From positions 248,001-312,000 of the forward strand of contig NZ_QUBS01000081.1 of NCBI RefSeq assembly GCF_003390925.1: a stretch of DNA of 64,000 nucleotides, read 5' to 3'. This document shows positions 1 through 8,425 of this stretch, one piece after another (position 1 is the first letter of the stretch; each line of letters begins with the position of its first letter). A model generated the notes under the pieces. That model was not told where the DNA came from. It saw only the letters and a program-made list of their open reading frames with translations, and did no database searches. The position numbers were made by a program, and so were the translations under genes. This DNA is from Trinickia diaoshuihuensis. GTDB taxonomy: Bacteria; Pseudomonadota; Gammaproteobacteria; Burkholderiales; Burkholderiaceae.

Positions 1-316
1 GTTGATTGCGCGCGTCTTGGCATTGCGCGACTGGAGTTGGGCGCCGGCCATTGCGCAATGGCTCGATCCGTTGCAGCGCACGACGGTGCGGGCGTTGCTC
101 GAGCGGGGCGGCGGATCGGACTATCGCGAAGCGCAAAAAATGAACGAGTATCTGCTGTCTCGTTTGAGCGAGCGCATTCGTGCATTGCGTACCGATACGC
201 GTGCACCGGGAAAACCCGTTGCGCCTGTCGGGTCCGGTGCGGCGGACAAGCCGGTGCGTAGGCCGGTTGGTTGGCAGTGGCCGCGCCTCGGCCGCGACCG
301 GGAGTCGATCCGATGA
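1..316 (+). CDS. C-terminal end of an unidentified protein upstream of fliH (partial)
   Basis: The reading frame is open from the left edge and stops with a TGA that overlaps the fliH start (ATGA), so it is translationally coupled to the flagellar operon. About 100 residues are visible: a helical stretch containing WLDPLQRTTVRALLERG followed by a basic, low-complexity tail. In canonical order fliG would sit here, but I see none of the usual FliG C-terminal features, so I do not assign it. The true start lies outside the window. Confidence 0.6.
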   Translation, partial: LIARVLALRDWSWAPAIAQWLDPLQRTTVRALLERGGGSDYREAQKMNEYLLSRLSERIRALRTDTRAPGKPVAPVGSGAADKPVRRPVGWQWPRLGRDRESIR

Positions 317-1158
317 ATGCGACGAAGCAGGGTGTCCTGCGCGGTATCGCCGTTGCGCACGACGCGCATGTATTGCTTCGCCCCGGCGAACCGATTCGGC
401 GCGGCGCCGAGACGACCGCGGCCGGCGCGGCCCCCGCACGTGACGGCGCGACGCCGCCGGCCGGCGCGCAGGCATCGAACGCGAGCGAGCAGCGCGAGGA
501 CCGACACGCGAGCGGCGTGGCCGACGGCTATCGCGAAGGCTTCCACGCCGGTTTTCAGCAAGGCCTCGACGAAGGCCGGGCGAGCGGATTGCAGCAGGGG
601 CTGGATGAAGGCAGGGCGCAAGGGCTGGCTCGCGCCCGGGAGGAAGCGCAAGCGCGCGAACAAGCGGCACGCACCGCTCACGCTCAGCAGGCGGACCGCT
701 TCGGGCAACTATTAGCGGAGGTCGTTGGCGGCCTGCAAAATCGATTGACGGTCTATGCGCGGCAGTCCGAGGAAGACATGATCGCGCTTTGCCATCGCGC
801 GTTGTGTCGCGTATTCGGCGAAGCGGCGACGCATCGGGAAAGCGCTGCGCTGTCCGTACGTCAAGCGCTCGCCGAATATTGCAGTGTCGATGTGGCCGAT
901 ACGCTCGCAGCGCTGTTGACGGTGCGCGTGCATCCCGCGGATGCCGAGCATCTCCAAGCGGACCTCGAACTGGCGGAGGCGGTCCGGCGTCACGGCGTGC
1001 AGCGCGTGACGTGGGTCGGCGATGAGCAGGTGGTGCTCGGCGGTTGTTTCGTCGATTCAGTGCACGGCAGGCTCGATGCGCGGCTCGAAACGCAACTGGC
1101 CGCGCTGACTGCGATGCTGTCGCGTAGCGCGACGCCTCCCGCCGGGGAGGACGCATGA
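313..1158 (+). CDS. fliH: Flagellar assembly protein FliH-like (export ATPase regulator)
   Basis: FliH binds the export ATPase FliI and links it to the C-ring during flagellar type III export. The product is 281 residues. Its middle region carries the hallmark glycine repeats of the family (GYREGFHAGFQQGLDEG, then a second GLQQGLDEGRAQGLARA run) that form the GxxxG helix, followed by an acidic C-terminal domain. The ATG overlaps the stop of the upstream frame by ATGA, and the stop overlaps the fliI start in the same way. The first ~90 residues are Ala/Gly-rich and look disordered. Family assignment rests on the repeat pattern and on the position directly before fliI. Confidence 0.85.
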   Translation: MNATKQGVLRGIAVAHDAHVLLRPGEPIRRGAETTAAGAAPARDGATPPAGAQASNASEQREDRHASGVADGYREGFHAGFQQGLDEGRASGLQQGLDEGRAQGLARAREEAQAREQAARTAHAQQADRFGQLLAEVVGGLQNRLTVYARQSEEDMIALCHRALCRVFGEAATHRESAALSVRQALAEYCSVDVADTLAALLTVRVHPADAEHLQADLELAEAVRRHGVQRVTWVGDEQVVLGGCFVDSVHGRLDARLETQLAALTAMLSRSATPPAGEDA

Positions 1159-2666
1159 ACGCCGGTCGTGTGAATCGAACGATCGGCGGCGCGCATGGCG
1201 CCGGCTCGGCCATTGCCAGGGCAGCGGCCGAGCTGCGTAGCGCACCGCTCACCATGCGCATGGGCATCATAAGAGGCGTGCACGGATTGGCGGTGCAAGC
1301 CTCCGGCCCGCGTGCGCGGATCGGCGAACTCTGCGCGATCGTTCCACCCGGCGTCGCGCCGCCGCTCGACGTCCAGGCACTGTTGATCGACTCGCCGGCC
1401 GGGGCCGATGCTACCGCTGCGGCTCGCAAGCCGACCATAGCCGAAGTGATCGGCATTCAATCGTCGCACGTGATGTTGATGCCGTACGGCGACGTGCGCG
1501 GCGTCGAAGTAGGCAGTACCGTCGTCGCGCTCGGCGAGCGTTCGGAGATCGGCGTCGGCAGCGAATTGCTCGGGCGTGTCATCGATGGTTTCGGGCAGCC
1601 GCTGGACGGCCTGCCCCCGCCCGCTACGCGAGCATCGCGTGCCGTCCACGGACAGCCGATCAATCCGATGGACCGGCCGCCTATCGATACCGTCCTCGAA
1701 ACCGGCGTGCGCGTGATCGATGGCCTGTTGACGGTGGGTCGCGGGCAGCGGGTGGGCATCTTCGCCGGCAGCGGCGTCGGCAAAAGCACGCTGCTCGGCA
1801 TGATCGCGCGCCATGTGCAAGCGGACGTCAACGTCATCGCGCTGATCGGCGAACGGGGCCGCGAGGTTCGCGATTTCATCGAGCGGCAGTTGGGCAGCGA
1901 TGGCTTGCGTCGCTCGGTCGTCGTCGTCGCGACGGCCGATCAACCTGCGCTCGCGCGGATTCGCGCCGCGCATGCCGCCTTCGCGATCGCGGAATCGTTT
2001 CGCGATGCCGGCCTGCAGGTCGTGCTGACGGTCGATTCGATCACGCGCCTTGCGATGGCGCGTCGCGAGGTGGGGCTCTCGGCGGGCGAGCCGCCGACGG
2101 CACGAGGCTATCCGCCTTCGGTATTCGCGGAACTGCCGCGTCTTTGCGAGCGATGCGGAACGGCATCGTCGGGCGGGACGATGACTGCGCTGTTGACGGT
2201 GCTCGTCGAGGGGGACGATTTCAACGAGCCCGTTTCCGATACCTTGCGCGCGGTGCTCGACGGCCATATCGTCCTGTCGCGCGATATCGCCAACGCGGGC
2301 CGCTACCCGGCAGTCGACGTGCTGAAAAGCGCGAGCCGGCTGCTGACCGAACTGACGAGCCCCGCGGAGCGCGAACTGATTCGCGAGTCCGTCCGCTTGC
2401 TGGAGCTGCTCGAACGCAATCGCCAGATGGTCGAACTGGGCGCCTATGAACGAGGTACGAATCCGACGCTCGACGCGGCGCTCGGCGTTCAAACGGAGCT
2501 CGATGCGTGGTTGCGTCAGGACAACGGCGGTGATACCAGGCAGCAGGCGCTCGATGCTTTGCGCGCCATCTTGACGCCGCGCGAACGCGAGGCACCCGAC
2601 GCGGCCGACAAAGGCCGTGCTTTCGCGATACGCGGTGCGGCGTCGCCCGCGAGGATCGTGTCATGA
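1155..2666 (+). CDS. fliI: Flagellar-type export ATPase FliI
   Basis: 503-residue FliI/SctN-type ATPase that energises substrate unloading at the type III export gate, related to the F1 beta subunit. A Walker A motif AGSGVGKS lies at residues 204-211 and a Walker B-like strand ends in TVDSITR. Typical ATPase sections such as IGERGREVRDF and the DGHIVLSRDIANAGRYPAVD segment are intact. The first ~30 residues are longer than in many FliI proteins; an internal ATG could be the real start, but the overlap with fliH favours the annotated one. The end overlaps fliJ by ATGA. The family is certain; flagellar rather than non-flagellar use is inferred from flgD and flgE downstream. Confidence 0.95.
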   Translation: MNAGRVNRTIGGAHGAGSAIARAAAELRSAPLTMRMGIIRGVHGLAVQASGPRARIGELCAIVPPGVAPPLDVQALLIDSPAGADATAAARKPTIAEVIGIQSSHVMLMPYGDVRGVEVGSTVVALGERSEIGVGSELLGRVIDGFGQPLDGLPPPATRASRAVHGQPINPMDRPPIDTVLETGVRVIDGLLTVGRGQRVGIFAGSGVGKSTLLGMIARHVQADVNVIALIGERGREVRDFIERQLGSDGLRRSVVVVATADQPALARIRAAHAAFAIAESFRDAGLQVVLTVDSITRLAMARREVGLSAGEPPTARGYPPSVFAELPRLCERCGTASSGGTMTALLTVLVEGDDFNEPVSDTLRAVLDGHIVLSRDIANAGRYPAVDVLKSASRLLTELTSPAERELIRESVRLLELLERNRQMVELGAYERGTNPTLDAALGVQTELDAWLRQDNGGDTRQQALDALRAILTPREREAPDAADKGRAFAIRGAASPARIVS

Positions 2667-3151
2667 GCGTCGATCTCAGAGGTTTTCGCTATCGATTGGA
2701 GCCGGCTCGACGCCTGGCGGATTGGCGGCTCACAGGGATGAGCGCGCGCCTGGGCGAGCTGCAACGGTCCATCGACGAGGTAACGAGGCGCATTGCAGAT
2801 CTCGATGCCGCGTATGACGCCCAAGCACGATGGCTCGCAGATGGACTGGCGGCCGGATGCGATCCCTCGCGTTATGCGGCGGGCTTGCAGTGGATCTCCC
2901 GGTTGCATCGCGAGCGCAGTACGGCGCAGGCGACGAAAGACGAATGGTTGGCTCAGCGTCGCCGGCTTCGGAGCGAGCTGGCAATGCAGCAGGCGCGAGT
3001 CGATGCATTCGACGCCCATCGAGAGGCATGCCAGAACGCTTACGCTACCGGGGAAGCGTCTCGCCAAGCCGCGGAGGCCGACCGCGATTGGCTCGCGCGC
3101 TTGGCGCCGCCGGTATCGAGTGCTGATCGAGGAGGGCCGTATGGAAACTGA
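2663..3151 (+). CDS. fliJ: Flagellar FliJ-like export chaperone/stalk
   Basis: 162 residues, predicted almost wholly alpha-helical and rich in Arg, Ala, Gln and Glu, as expected for the coiled-coil FliJ/SctO stalk that sits in the FliI hexamer. The sequence itself is poorly conserved in this family, so the call depends on size, helical composition and position between fliI and fliK. The start overlaps the fliI stop (ATGA) and the end overlaps the next start by 11 bases. Confidence 0.75.
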   Translation: MSVDLRGFRYRLEPARRLADWRLTGMSARLGELQRSIDEVTRRIADLDAAYDAQARWLADGLAAGCDPSRYAAGLQWISRLHRERSTAQATKDEWLAQRRRLRSELAMQQARVDAFDAHREACQNAYATGEASRQAAEADRDWLARLAPPVSSADRGGPYGN

Positions 3152-4091
3152 CCGCGTACAGTTGCCGATCGCAGCCGATGCGACGACGCGCGAAGGGGCC
3201 GTAGGCGCGCGCCGGCTTGCGGCCGCACCGACCGGAAGTCAGACGCTCGCTTGGCAACGCGAGTTGGCGCAGGCGCAGACCGGCGGATTCTCCGGGTGGT
3301 TTTCGCCGGTCGATCCGCCATTGCGTCAACCGGACGGCGTGCCGCTGCATCAGGCGTCCGCCGCGACTGCTGCGGCAGGGACGAACGGCGCTCGTGTTCC
3401 GCGTACGGACCAAGACGTCGTGGCGTCCTCGCGTCCGCCGTTGACGCGCGCTGGCCTTGGCGGTTCGGAAGGTGCCGATACCGCGAGCTTCGTACAGCGC
3501 ACCGGTTCGATGGCCTATGGTGTGACGCCGCTTGCCGCAGCCGTGGCGTTGCCTGCTGCTGGATACGAAGGCACGCAACCGCCTGTTGTTGCGTGGCCGG
3601 CGTCGTCGGTCGGTGCGGCGCCGTCGGCGCACGACGATGCTTCGCCCACGTCGTCGTTGCCGGTGTGGCTGTCGATGGCTTTGCAGGCTCCGGTCGCGAG
3701 TGTTTCCTCCTCGTCCGGCACGCTGCGCGGCAGCCTACGCCTAGCCACCGCCGACGACGGCGCAGAGGTGGAGCGGGAGCCGATACGGTCGCCGTTGTCA
3801 TCGCCGGACGCATCGCGCGGCACATCCGCATCGGCCGAGCCCATGCGGGTCTATGCCGAATGGAACGAGGACAGCGTGCGGGTATGGCTCGGCGCCGATT
3901 CCGACCGCCTCGACGCTATTTCCCGCATCGCTCGGGTGTTGCGCGATCAGCTCAAGCAGCAGGGCGTTCGCTTGTCCTCCTTGGTTTGCAACGGCACCGA
4001 CATTTCGCTGCACGACACAGCCGCCGCAGCGGTATCCATTGGATCTCCCTCATCGATTGATTCGCCTCGTTCTGAACAGGAGGAACTATGA
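3141..4091 (+). CDS. fliK: FliK/SctP-like hook-length control protein
   Basis: 316 residues beginning at the ATG inside the fliJ 3' end. The first two thirds are Ala, Pro, Ser and Thr-rich and of low complexity, like the ruler region of FliK. The C-terminal ~90 residues hold a compact domain with the pattern expected for the FliK C-terminal substrate-specificity switch (a strand RVWLGADSDRL, a helix RIARVLRDQLKQQGVRL, a strand LVCNGTDI). Hook-length control and the export switch are family knowledge; here the identity is supported by position before flgD and by the C-terminal pattern. The stop overlaps the flgD start (ATGA). Confidence 0.75.
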   Translation: METDRVQLPIAADATTREGAVGARRLAAAPTGSQTLAWQRELAQAQTGGFSGWFSPVDPPLRQPDGVPLHQASAATAAAGTNGARVPRTDQDVVASSRPPLTRAGLGGSEGADTASFVQRTGSMAYGVTPLAAAVALPAAGYEGTQPPVVAWPASSVGAAPSAHDDASPTSSLPVWLSMALQAPVASVSSSSGTLRGSLRLATADDGAEVEREPIRSPLSSPDASRGTSASAEPMRVYAEWNEDSVRVWLGADSDRLDAISRIARVLRDQLKQQGVRLSSLVCNGTDISLHDTAAAAVSIGSPSSIDSPRSEQEEL

Positions 4092-4483
4092 CGATTAGCG
4101 CAACGAGCGGCGTAGGCAGCGCCGGTGCCAATAGCACGCTGTCCTTGCAAGATTTTTTGCAAGTCTTGATGACGCAATTGACGTATCAGGACCCCCTCAA
4201 GCCGATGGACAACGAACAGTTCATGGCGCAGATCGCACAGTTCACGACGCTCGAGGAAACGCAGCAAATGAATGCGAGTATCCAGACGCTCGTAAGCAAC
4301 CAGGCGGTGCAGCAGACGGTGGGGCTCATCGGTCACACCGTCAATTTCACGACGCAGTCCGGACCGCTATCGGGTACCGTGCAGAGCATCGATCTCTCGG
4401 GCTCGACGCCGCAGCTCAGCATCAAGACGAGCACCGGTGTCGTGACAGGTGTGAGCATCGGCCAGTTGACTTCGGTCCAGTGA
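4088..4483 (+). CDS. flgD: Hook-capping protein FlgD, short form
   Basis: FlgD caps the growing hook and is required for FlgE polymerisation. This 131-residue product has the signature N-terminal region LSLQDFLQVLMTQLTYQDPL, then MDNEQFMAQIAQFTTLEE. It ends after a short beta segment and lacks most of the Ig-like/FLgD_ig part found in typical proteobacterial FlgD (over 200 residues). A strong ribosome site (AGGAGG) precedes the ATG. It is directly followed by flgE, as in most hook operons. Confidence 0.93.
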   Translation: MTISATSGVGSAGANSTLSLQDFLQVLMTQLTYQDPLKPMDNEQFMAQIAQFTTLEETQQMNASIQTLVSNQAVQQTVGLIGHTVNFTTQSGPLSGTVQSIDLSGSTPQLSIKTSTGVVTGVSIGQLTSVQ

Positions 4484-4493
4484 GGACGATGCG

Positions 4494-5678
4494 ATGATCG
4501 ATTCCATCAACATCGCCGAATCGGGCTTGCTCGGCTTCGAGGCCGGGCTTCGTACGATCTCCAACAACACGGCAAACCTGAACACGCCCGGATTCAAAGG
4601 CTCGTCGACCCAGTTCACCGATTTGTTCTATGCCGACAGCAGTCTCGAAAGCGACGGCTCGCCGGGCGTGGGCGAATTCGGATACGGCCTCGATACGCTG
4701 GGCACCACGCTGAACTTCACGCCGGGACAACAAACCAGCACGGGCGACCCGCTCGACGTCGCGGAAAACGGCCAAGGCTACTTCGTGTTGCAGAACGCCG
4801 CCGGCGAGTTGCATTACACGCGAGACGGCGAATTCAAGTTCGATTCGACCGGTACCCTGGTATCGGCGAGCACGGGCGAGACCGTCATGGGCCTCGACGG
4901 CAACGGCAATCTCGTTCCCATCTCGCTGACCAACCTCGGGACGCATGCACCGAAGGCGACGACGACGGTCGCGTTCAGCGGCAATCTGTCGTCGACCACC
5001 ACGGCCGATACGGTCAATAACGTAACCGTGATCGACGCCGCCGGCACGACGCATACGTTGAGTCTCGCGCTGGCGGCGGTGAGCGGCCAGGCCGGCACAT
5101 GGAATGTGACTTTGATGGATGGAACGACCAAAGCAGGTACCGGCACGATCTCATTCAGCGGCGGGAGCATCGTGTCGAGCAGCGGCAAAGTCGCCGTCAC
5201 CTATACGCCGTCGGGCGGGCAGGCGATGCCGTTGACGCTCGACTTTTCCAGCAACGTAACGTCGTTCGACTCGGGCACGAGTTCGACGCTCGCATTCTCG
5301 CATCAGGACGGTTTCGCCTCCGGCAGTTTGACCGGTCAATCATTCGATTCGACCGGCACGCTGATTCTGGCGTACGCGAACGGGCAGACCGCGAAGGGAC
5401 CGCAACTCGCGCTAGCCCAGTTCGATTCTCCCGATCAGGTGAAGGCGATCGGCGGTAACGAATTCGCCGCGCTGGGTTCGAGTGGTTGGACGATCGGCGC
5501 CGCGGGAACAGGCCAGTTCGGCACGGTGGCCGGCGGCGAGATCGAGGGCTCCAACGTCGATCTGTCGTCCGAATTCAGCAACCTCGTCGTCATGCAGCGT
5601 GGCTATCAAGCGTGCTCGCAGGTCATTTCGACGGCGAGCGACATGCTCAGCACGTTGTTCGGCATTTGGGGGAAATAG
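4494..5678 (+). CDS. flgE: Flagellar hook protein FlgE
   Basis: 394-residue rod/hook-family protein. The N-terminal ND0 helix contains the rod-family signature NNTANLNTPGFKG, and the C-terminal D0 helix contains SNVDLSSEFSNLVVMQRGYQ, the matching family signature. Between them lie Gly/Ser/Thr-rich D1-D2 beta domains, slightly short for a hook protein. The pair with flgD makes hook rather than distal rod (FlgG) the more likely identity. It is exported by the apparatus encoded around it and has no cleavable signal peptide, as expected for this route. Confidence 0.92.
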   Translation: MIDSINIAESGLLGFEAGLRTISNNTANLNTPGFKGSSTQFTDLFYADSSLESDGSPGVGEFGYGLDTLGTTLNFTPGQQTSTGDPLDVAENGQGYFVLQNAAGELHYTRDGEFKFDSTGTLVSASTGETVMGLDGNGNLVPISLTNLGTHAPKATTTVAFSGNLSSTTTADTVNNVTVIDAAGTTHTLSLALAAVSGQAGTWNVTLMDGTTKAGTGTISFSGGSIVSSSGKVAVTYTPSGGQAMPLTLDFSSNVTSFDSGTSSTLAFSHQDGFASGSLTGQSFDSTGTLILAYANGQTAKGPQLALAQFDSPDQVKAIGGNEFAALGSSGWTIGAAGTGQFGTVAGGEIEGSNVDLSSEFSNLVVMQRGYQACSQVISTASDMLSTLFGIWGK

Positions 5679-5679
5679 C

Positions 5680-6630
5680 GTGAAAGAGACCGACGCGCGC
5701 GGCCGAATACCGACCATGCCACCCCTTTGCGGGGAACTCTTGCCCGCTGAGCGCGCGAGACGCGACGCTCGGCCCGTGCGCGCACTGCGCGATGCGGCGC
5801 AGGTCGCGCTCGCGGCCGCGGCCGACGCATTGCTCGCGCGCTGGTGCCGCGACTGGGGCTTGGCCGAGCAGGCGCCGTCCGATGAGCCCACCGTCTGCCG
5901 TCATTCTTGGGAGGCGTCGGCGCTCGCCCCGATCGGAGACGCGGTATGGCATCGGGTCACCGTCGATGAAGCCGCCGGTTCGATTTGGTGGAGCTGGCAA
6001 GCGCAGGAGTCGAGGCAGGCGATAGCGGCCGTGCCGGCCGATTCGCTCGATGCCGTACAAGCGGTGTTGTTCGGCGGACGCGGGGCAGCCGGGGGACTGG
6101 CGAACGACGCGGCCGCCGCCGCATGGGCCGATTGGTGCGATCGTCTGGCGCGCCAATGCGGTGCGACATGTTCGACGAACGCGGGCGGTGCCGGGCCCGA
6201 TGAAGCACAAGCGCTGCCGGAGCTCTTTTCGCAGCGTTGGACGGGCGCGGTATTGCTGCGACGGGCTATCCGCGATCGGATTCTGTGGCTCGCGCTCGAT
6301 GTCGCAGCCGCCGAGGGCTGGCTTCACACGGAAGGTTTCGACGCGGCAGCCGGCGTTTCAGGTACCGCCTCGCCGCTAACGCCGTTTGCGGCCGCGCTGC
6401 GCGATGTCCCCGTCAATGTTCACGTCGAGCTGCGGCCGGTCGACGTCGCGCTCGGCGATTTGATGGGGCTCGCGCTAGGCGATGTGATTTGTACCCGGCA
6501 TGCGATCGATGCGCCGCTACAGATCTGCCTGACTGCGATCGACGGCGGCGCGAGTGCATCGCTTTGCCATGCGCACCTGGGGATGCGCGACGGCGCACGC
6601 GCGGTCGTCCTCGTGAAGCATACGGCGTGA
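5680..6630 (+). CDS. FliM/SctQ-like motor-switch or sorting-platform protein
   Basis: 316 residues from the GTG two bases after the flgE stop; an ATG 12 codons downstream is an alternative start. The C-terminal ~80 residues form a SpoA-type domain (DVPVNVHVELRPVDVALGDL, then GLALGDVI), the module shared by FliM, FliN and SctQ. The rest is Ala- and Trp-rich and only weakly FliM-like. I do not see the N-terminal CheY-binding motif of chemotactic FliM proteins. Position before fliN supports a C-ring role. It could equally be called SctQ-like. Confidence 0.7.
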   Translation: MKETDARGRIPTMPPLCGELLPAERARRDARPVRALRDAAQVALAAAADALLARWCRDWGLAEQAPSDEPTVCRHSWEASALAPIGDAVWHRVTVDEAAGSIWWSWQAQESRQAIAAVPADSLDAVQAVLFGGRGAAGGLANDAAAAAWADWCDRLARQCGATCSTNAGGAGPDEAQALPELFSQRWTGAVLLRRAIRDRILWLALDVAAAEGWLHTEGFDAAAGVSGTASPLTPFAAALRDVPVNVHVELRPVDVALGDLMGLALGDVICTRHAIDAPLQICLTAIDGGASASLCHAHLGMRDGARAVVLVKHTA

Positions 6631-6680
6631 GCCGATTCGTACTTTTGGATTTTTGCCTTTTCTTCGATTCGATATAAACC

Positions 6681-7079
6681 ATGCGTAGTCAGCCCACCAG
6701 CTTGATGACCGAGCCCACGCTCGATATGACCGGAGCGACCGATTTGCCCGCCCAAGCGAGCCTCGTGCAATTGACGGAATTGCCGCGGGACGATCGCGAC
6801 GGCGCCCCGTTGCCGCTCGATACTACCCACGCGGGCATGGCCGACAATCCCCTCATGCATATCAAAGCGGCGGTGACAGTCTGCGTCGGTACCGCGGAGT
6901 TGAAAGTGGGTGAGTTGATGAGCGCGCGCGAGGAGCAAGTCGTGCGCCTCGACCAGTCCGTCGAGAGTCCGGTGGACCTGCTCGTCGGCGGGCAAGTCAT
7001 CGCACGCGGCACACTCGTCGTTATCGACGGCTGCTTCGGCGTGCGCTTGACGGAACTGCCTCGCCCGCTCAAGCCATGA
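6681..7079 (+). CDS. fliN: Flagellar motor switch protein FliN
   Basis: 132 residues. The C-terminal SpoA domain is clear: VTVCVGTAELKVGEL, then a strand with SPVDLLVGGQVIARGTLVV and an ending FGVRLTEL, which is the usual FliN C-terminus. The N-terminal ~55 residues are variable. With FliM it forms the C-ring that serves as motor switch and export docking site. A 50-base gap separates it from the FliM-like gene, the largest gap inside this operon. Its stop overlaps the fliO start. Confidence 0.9.
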   Translation: MRSQPTSLMTEPTLDMTGATDLPAQASLVQLTELPRDDRDGAPLPLDTTHAGMADNPLMHIKAAVTVCVGTAELKVGELMSAREEQVVRLDQSVESPVDLLVGGQVIARGTLVVIDGCFGVRLTELPRPLKP

Positions 7080-7582
7080 CGCGGCATACGCTCGCGCGGT
7101 GGGCCTTGCGCGCCGCATGGACAGTCTGGGTCGCGGCATGGATGACGGCGAGTCTCGGTGTTCAGGCTGCCGAGCCGACCGCCCATCCGGGGCAACCGGC
7201 ATTAGTTGCGCCGGCGCGCACCGCTTGGCGAAGCGACACGGGTCTTCCGGATCGTTCGCATGTGATTCGCGCGACTGCGGCCGTCGTTCTAACGCTCGCG
7301 GCGGCGACCGTTTGGCTGGCATCGAGAAAGCGCCGCGGCCGCACGGCAGGCTCAGGATGGGCGCGCTTGTCTCGCCTACGCGCCGGAGCGAACGACAGGC
7401 CGGGCGACCAAGCGGTCGTGCGGCAGTCGATGCGGCTGGGCGGAGCAGCGACGCTGCATGTCGTCGGATGGAATGGACGGGAATGGCTAATAGGCTGCTC
7501 GGCAGCGGGTCTGACGGTGGTGGCGGAGCAGTCCGAGCGACCTGATCGCGAGACCGCACTGCCCAGCGGAGGGCAACGATGA
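7076..7582 (+). CDS. fliO: Flagellar biosynthesis protein FliO-like
   Basis: 168 residues: an N-terminal hydrophobic segment, a second hydrophobic helix (VIRATAAVVLTLAAATVWLA) followed by a basic stretch, then a small beta-rich cytoplasmic domain containing TLHVVGWNGREWLIGCSAAG, which matches the short FliO/MopB-type domain. FliO assists assembly of the FliP ring of the export gate. It overlaps fliN upstream and fliP downstream by ATGA, the usual fliN-O-P order. Confidence 0.82.
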   Translation: MTRHTLARWALRAAWTVWVAAWMTASLGVQAAEPTAHPGQPALVAPARTAWRSDTGLPDRSHVIRATAAVVLTLAAATVWLASRKRRGRTAGSGWARLSRLRAGANDRPGDQAVVRQSMRLGGAATLHVVGWNGREWLIGCSAAGLTVVAEQSERPDRETALPSGGQR

Positions 7583-8415
7583 AGGCCGCTTCGTTCTCCG
7601 CCCTGCGCGCGTGCGGGATGGTGCTGCTCGTCATGCTGGCACTCGCCGTGATCGCGTCGCCGCGCGTGCGCGCGGAACCGGGACATGCGGGCGTCGCGAT
7701 GCAATGGAGCCCCGCCGACGAAATGATGCGTTCGGCGCTACCGCACAACACGGCTGCGCGTACGGCGGGCCGAGCGCCGGTGCAGGAGGCGACGGCCCAG
7801 CCGATCCGTATCGTGCTCGGGTTGACGATACTCGCGATCGTGCCGGCGTTGTTGATCTGCACGACGTCGTTCTTGCGCATCATTATCGTGCTGTCGATGC
7901 TGCGGCACGCGCTCGGCATGCAGGAAACTCCGCCGAACAGCGCGCTGATCGGGTTGGCGCTTTTCTTAACGCTGTTCACGATGTCGCCGGTATTGCAAGA
8001 AGTCGATCACGATGCGTTCCAGCCGTTCATGCAGGGTTCGCTATCGATGGAAGATGCCTACCGCAAAGGCGTGGCGCCCATGCGGGCCTACATGATCCGC
8101 CAGACGCGCGAGCAAGACGTCGCGTTGATGATCGAACTGTCCAAAGCCCCGCCGCCGGCATCGATCGACGAGGTGGGAAACGTTCAGCTCGTACCCGCCT
8201 ACATGTTGTCCGAACTGCGCGCCGCCTTTCAAATCGGTTTCGTCATCTTTTTGCCGTTCGTGTTGATCGACCTCGTCGTCGCCTGCATCTTGATGGCGCT
8301 CGGCATGATGATGATGCCGCCGACGACGATCAGCCTGCCGCTCAAGATCTTGATGTTCGTGTTGATCGACGGATGGAGCTTGCTGCTGAAGGCACTCATC
8401 GGATCTTTCCACTGA
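7579..8415 (+). CDS. fliP: Flagellar export gate protein FliP
   Basis: 278 residues. An N-terminal cleavable-type hydrophobic signal is followed by the conserved FliP core: TSFLRIIIVLSMLRHALGMQ, PPNSALIGLALFLTLF, the periplasmic loop, then LSELRAAFQIGF and PFVLIDLVVACILMALGMMM. FliP forms the core of the FliPQR export pore in the inner membrane. Normally fliQ and fliR follow; here a sigma-factor gene follows instead, so the other gate subunits must be encoded elsewhere if this apparatus is complete. Confidence 0.96.
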   Translation: MKAASFSALRACGMVLLVMLALAVIASPRVRAEPGHAGVAMQWSPADEMMRSALPHNTAARTAGRAPVQEATAQPIRIVLGLTILAIVPALLICTTSFLRIIIVLSMLRHALGMQETPPNSALIGLALFLTLFTMSPVLQEVDHDAFQPFMQGSLSMEDAYRKGVAPMRAYMIRQTREQDVALMIELSKAPPPASIDEVGNVQLVPAYMLSELRAAFQIGFVIFLPFVLIDLVVACILMALGMMMMPPTTISLPLKILMFVLIDGWSLLLKALIGSFH

Positions 8416-8425
8416 GCGGCCGAGC

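Noticed and set aside
990-2492. 500-codon antisense frame over fliI
   Set aside because: A high-GC shadow frame with Arg-rich, featureless translation; fliI is unambiguous on the + strand.
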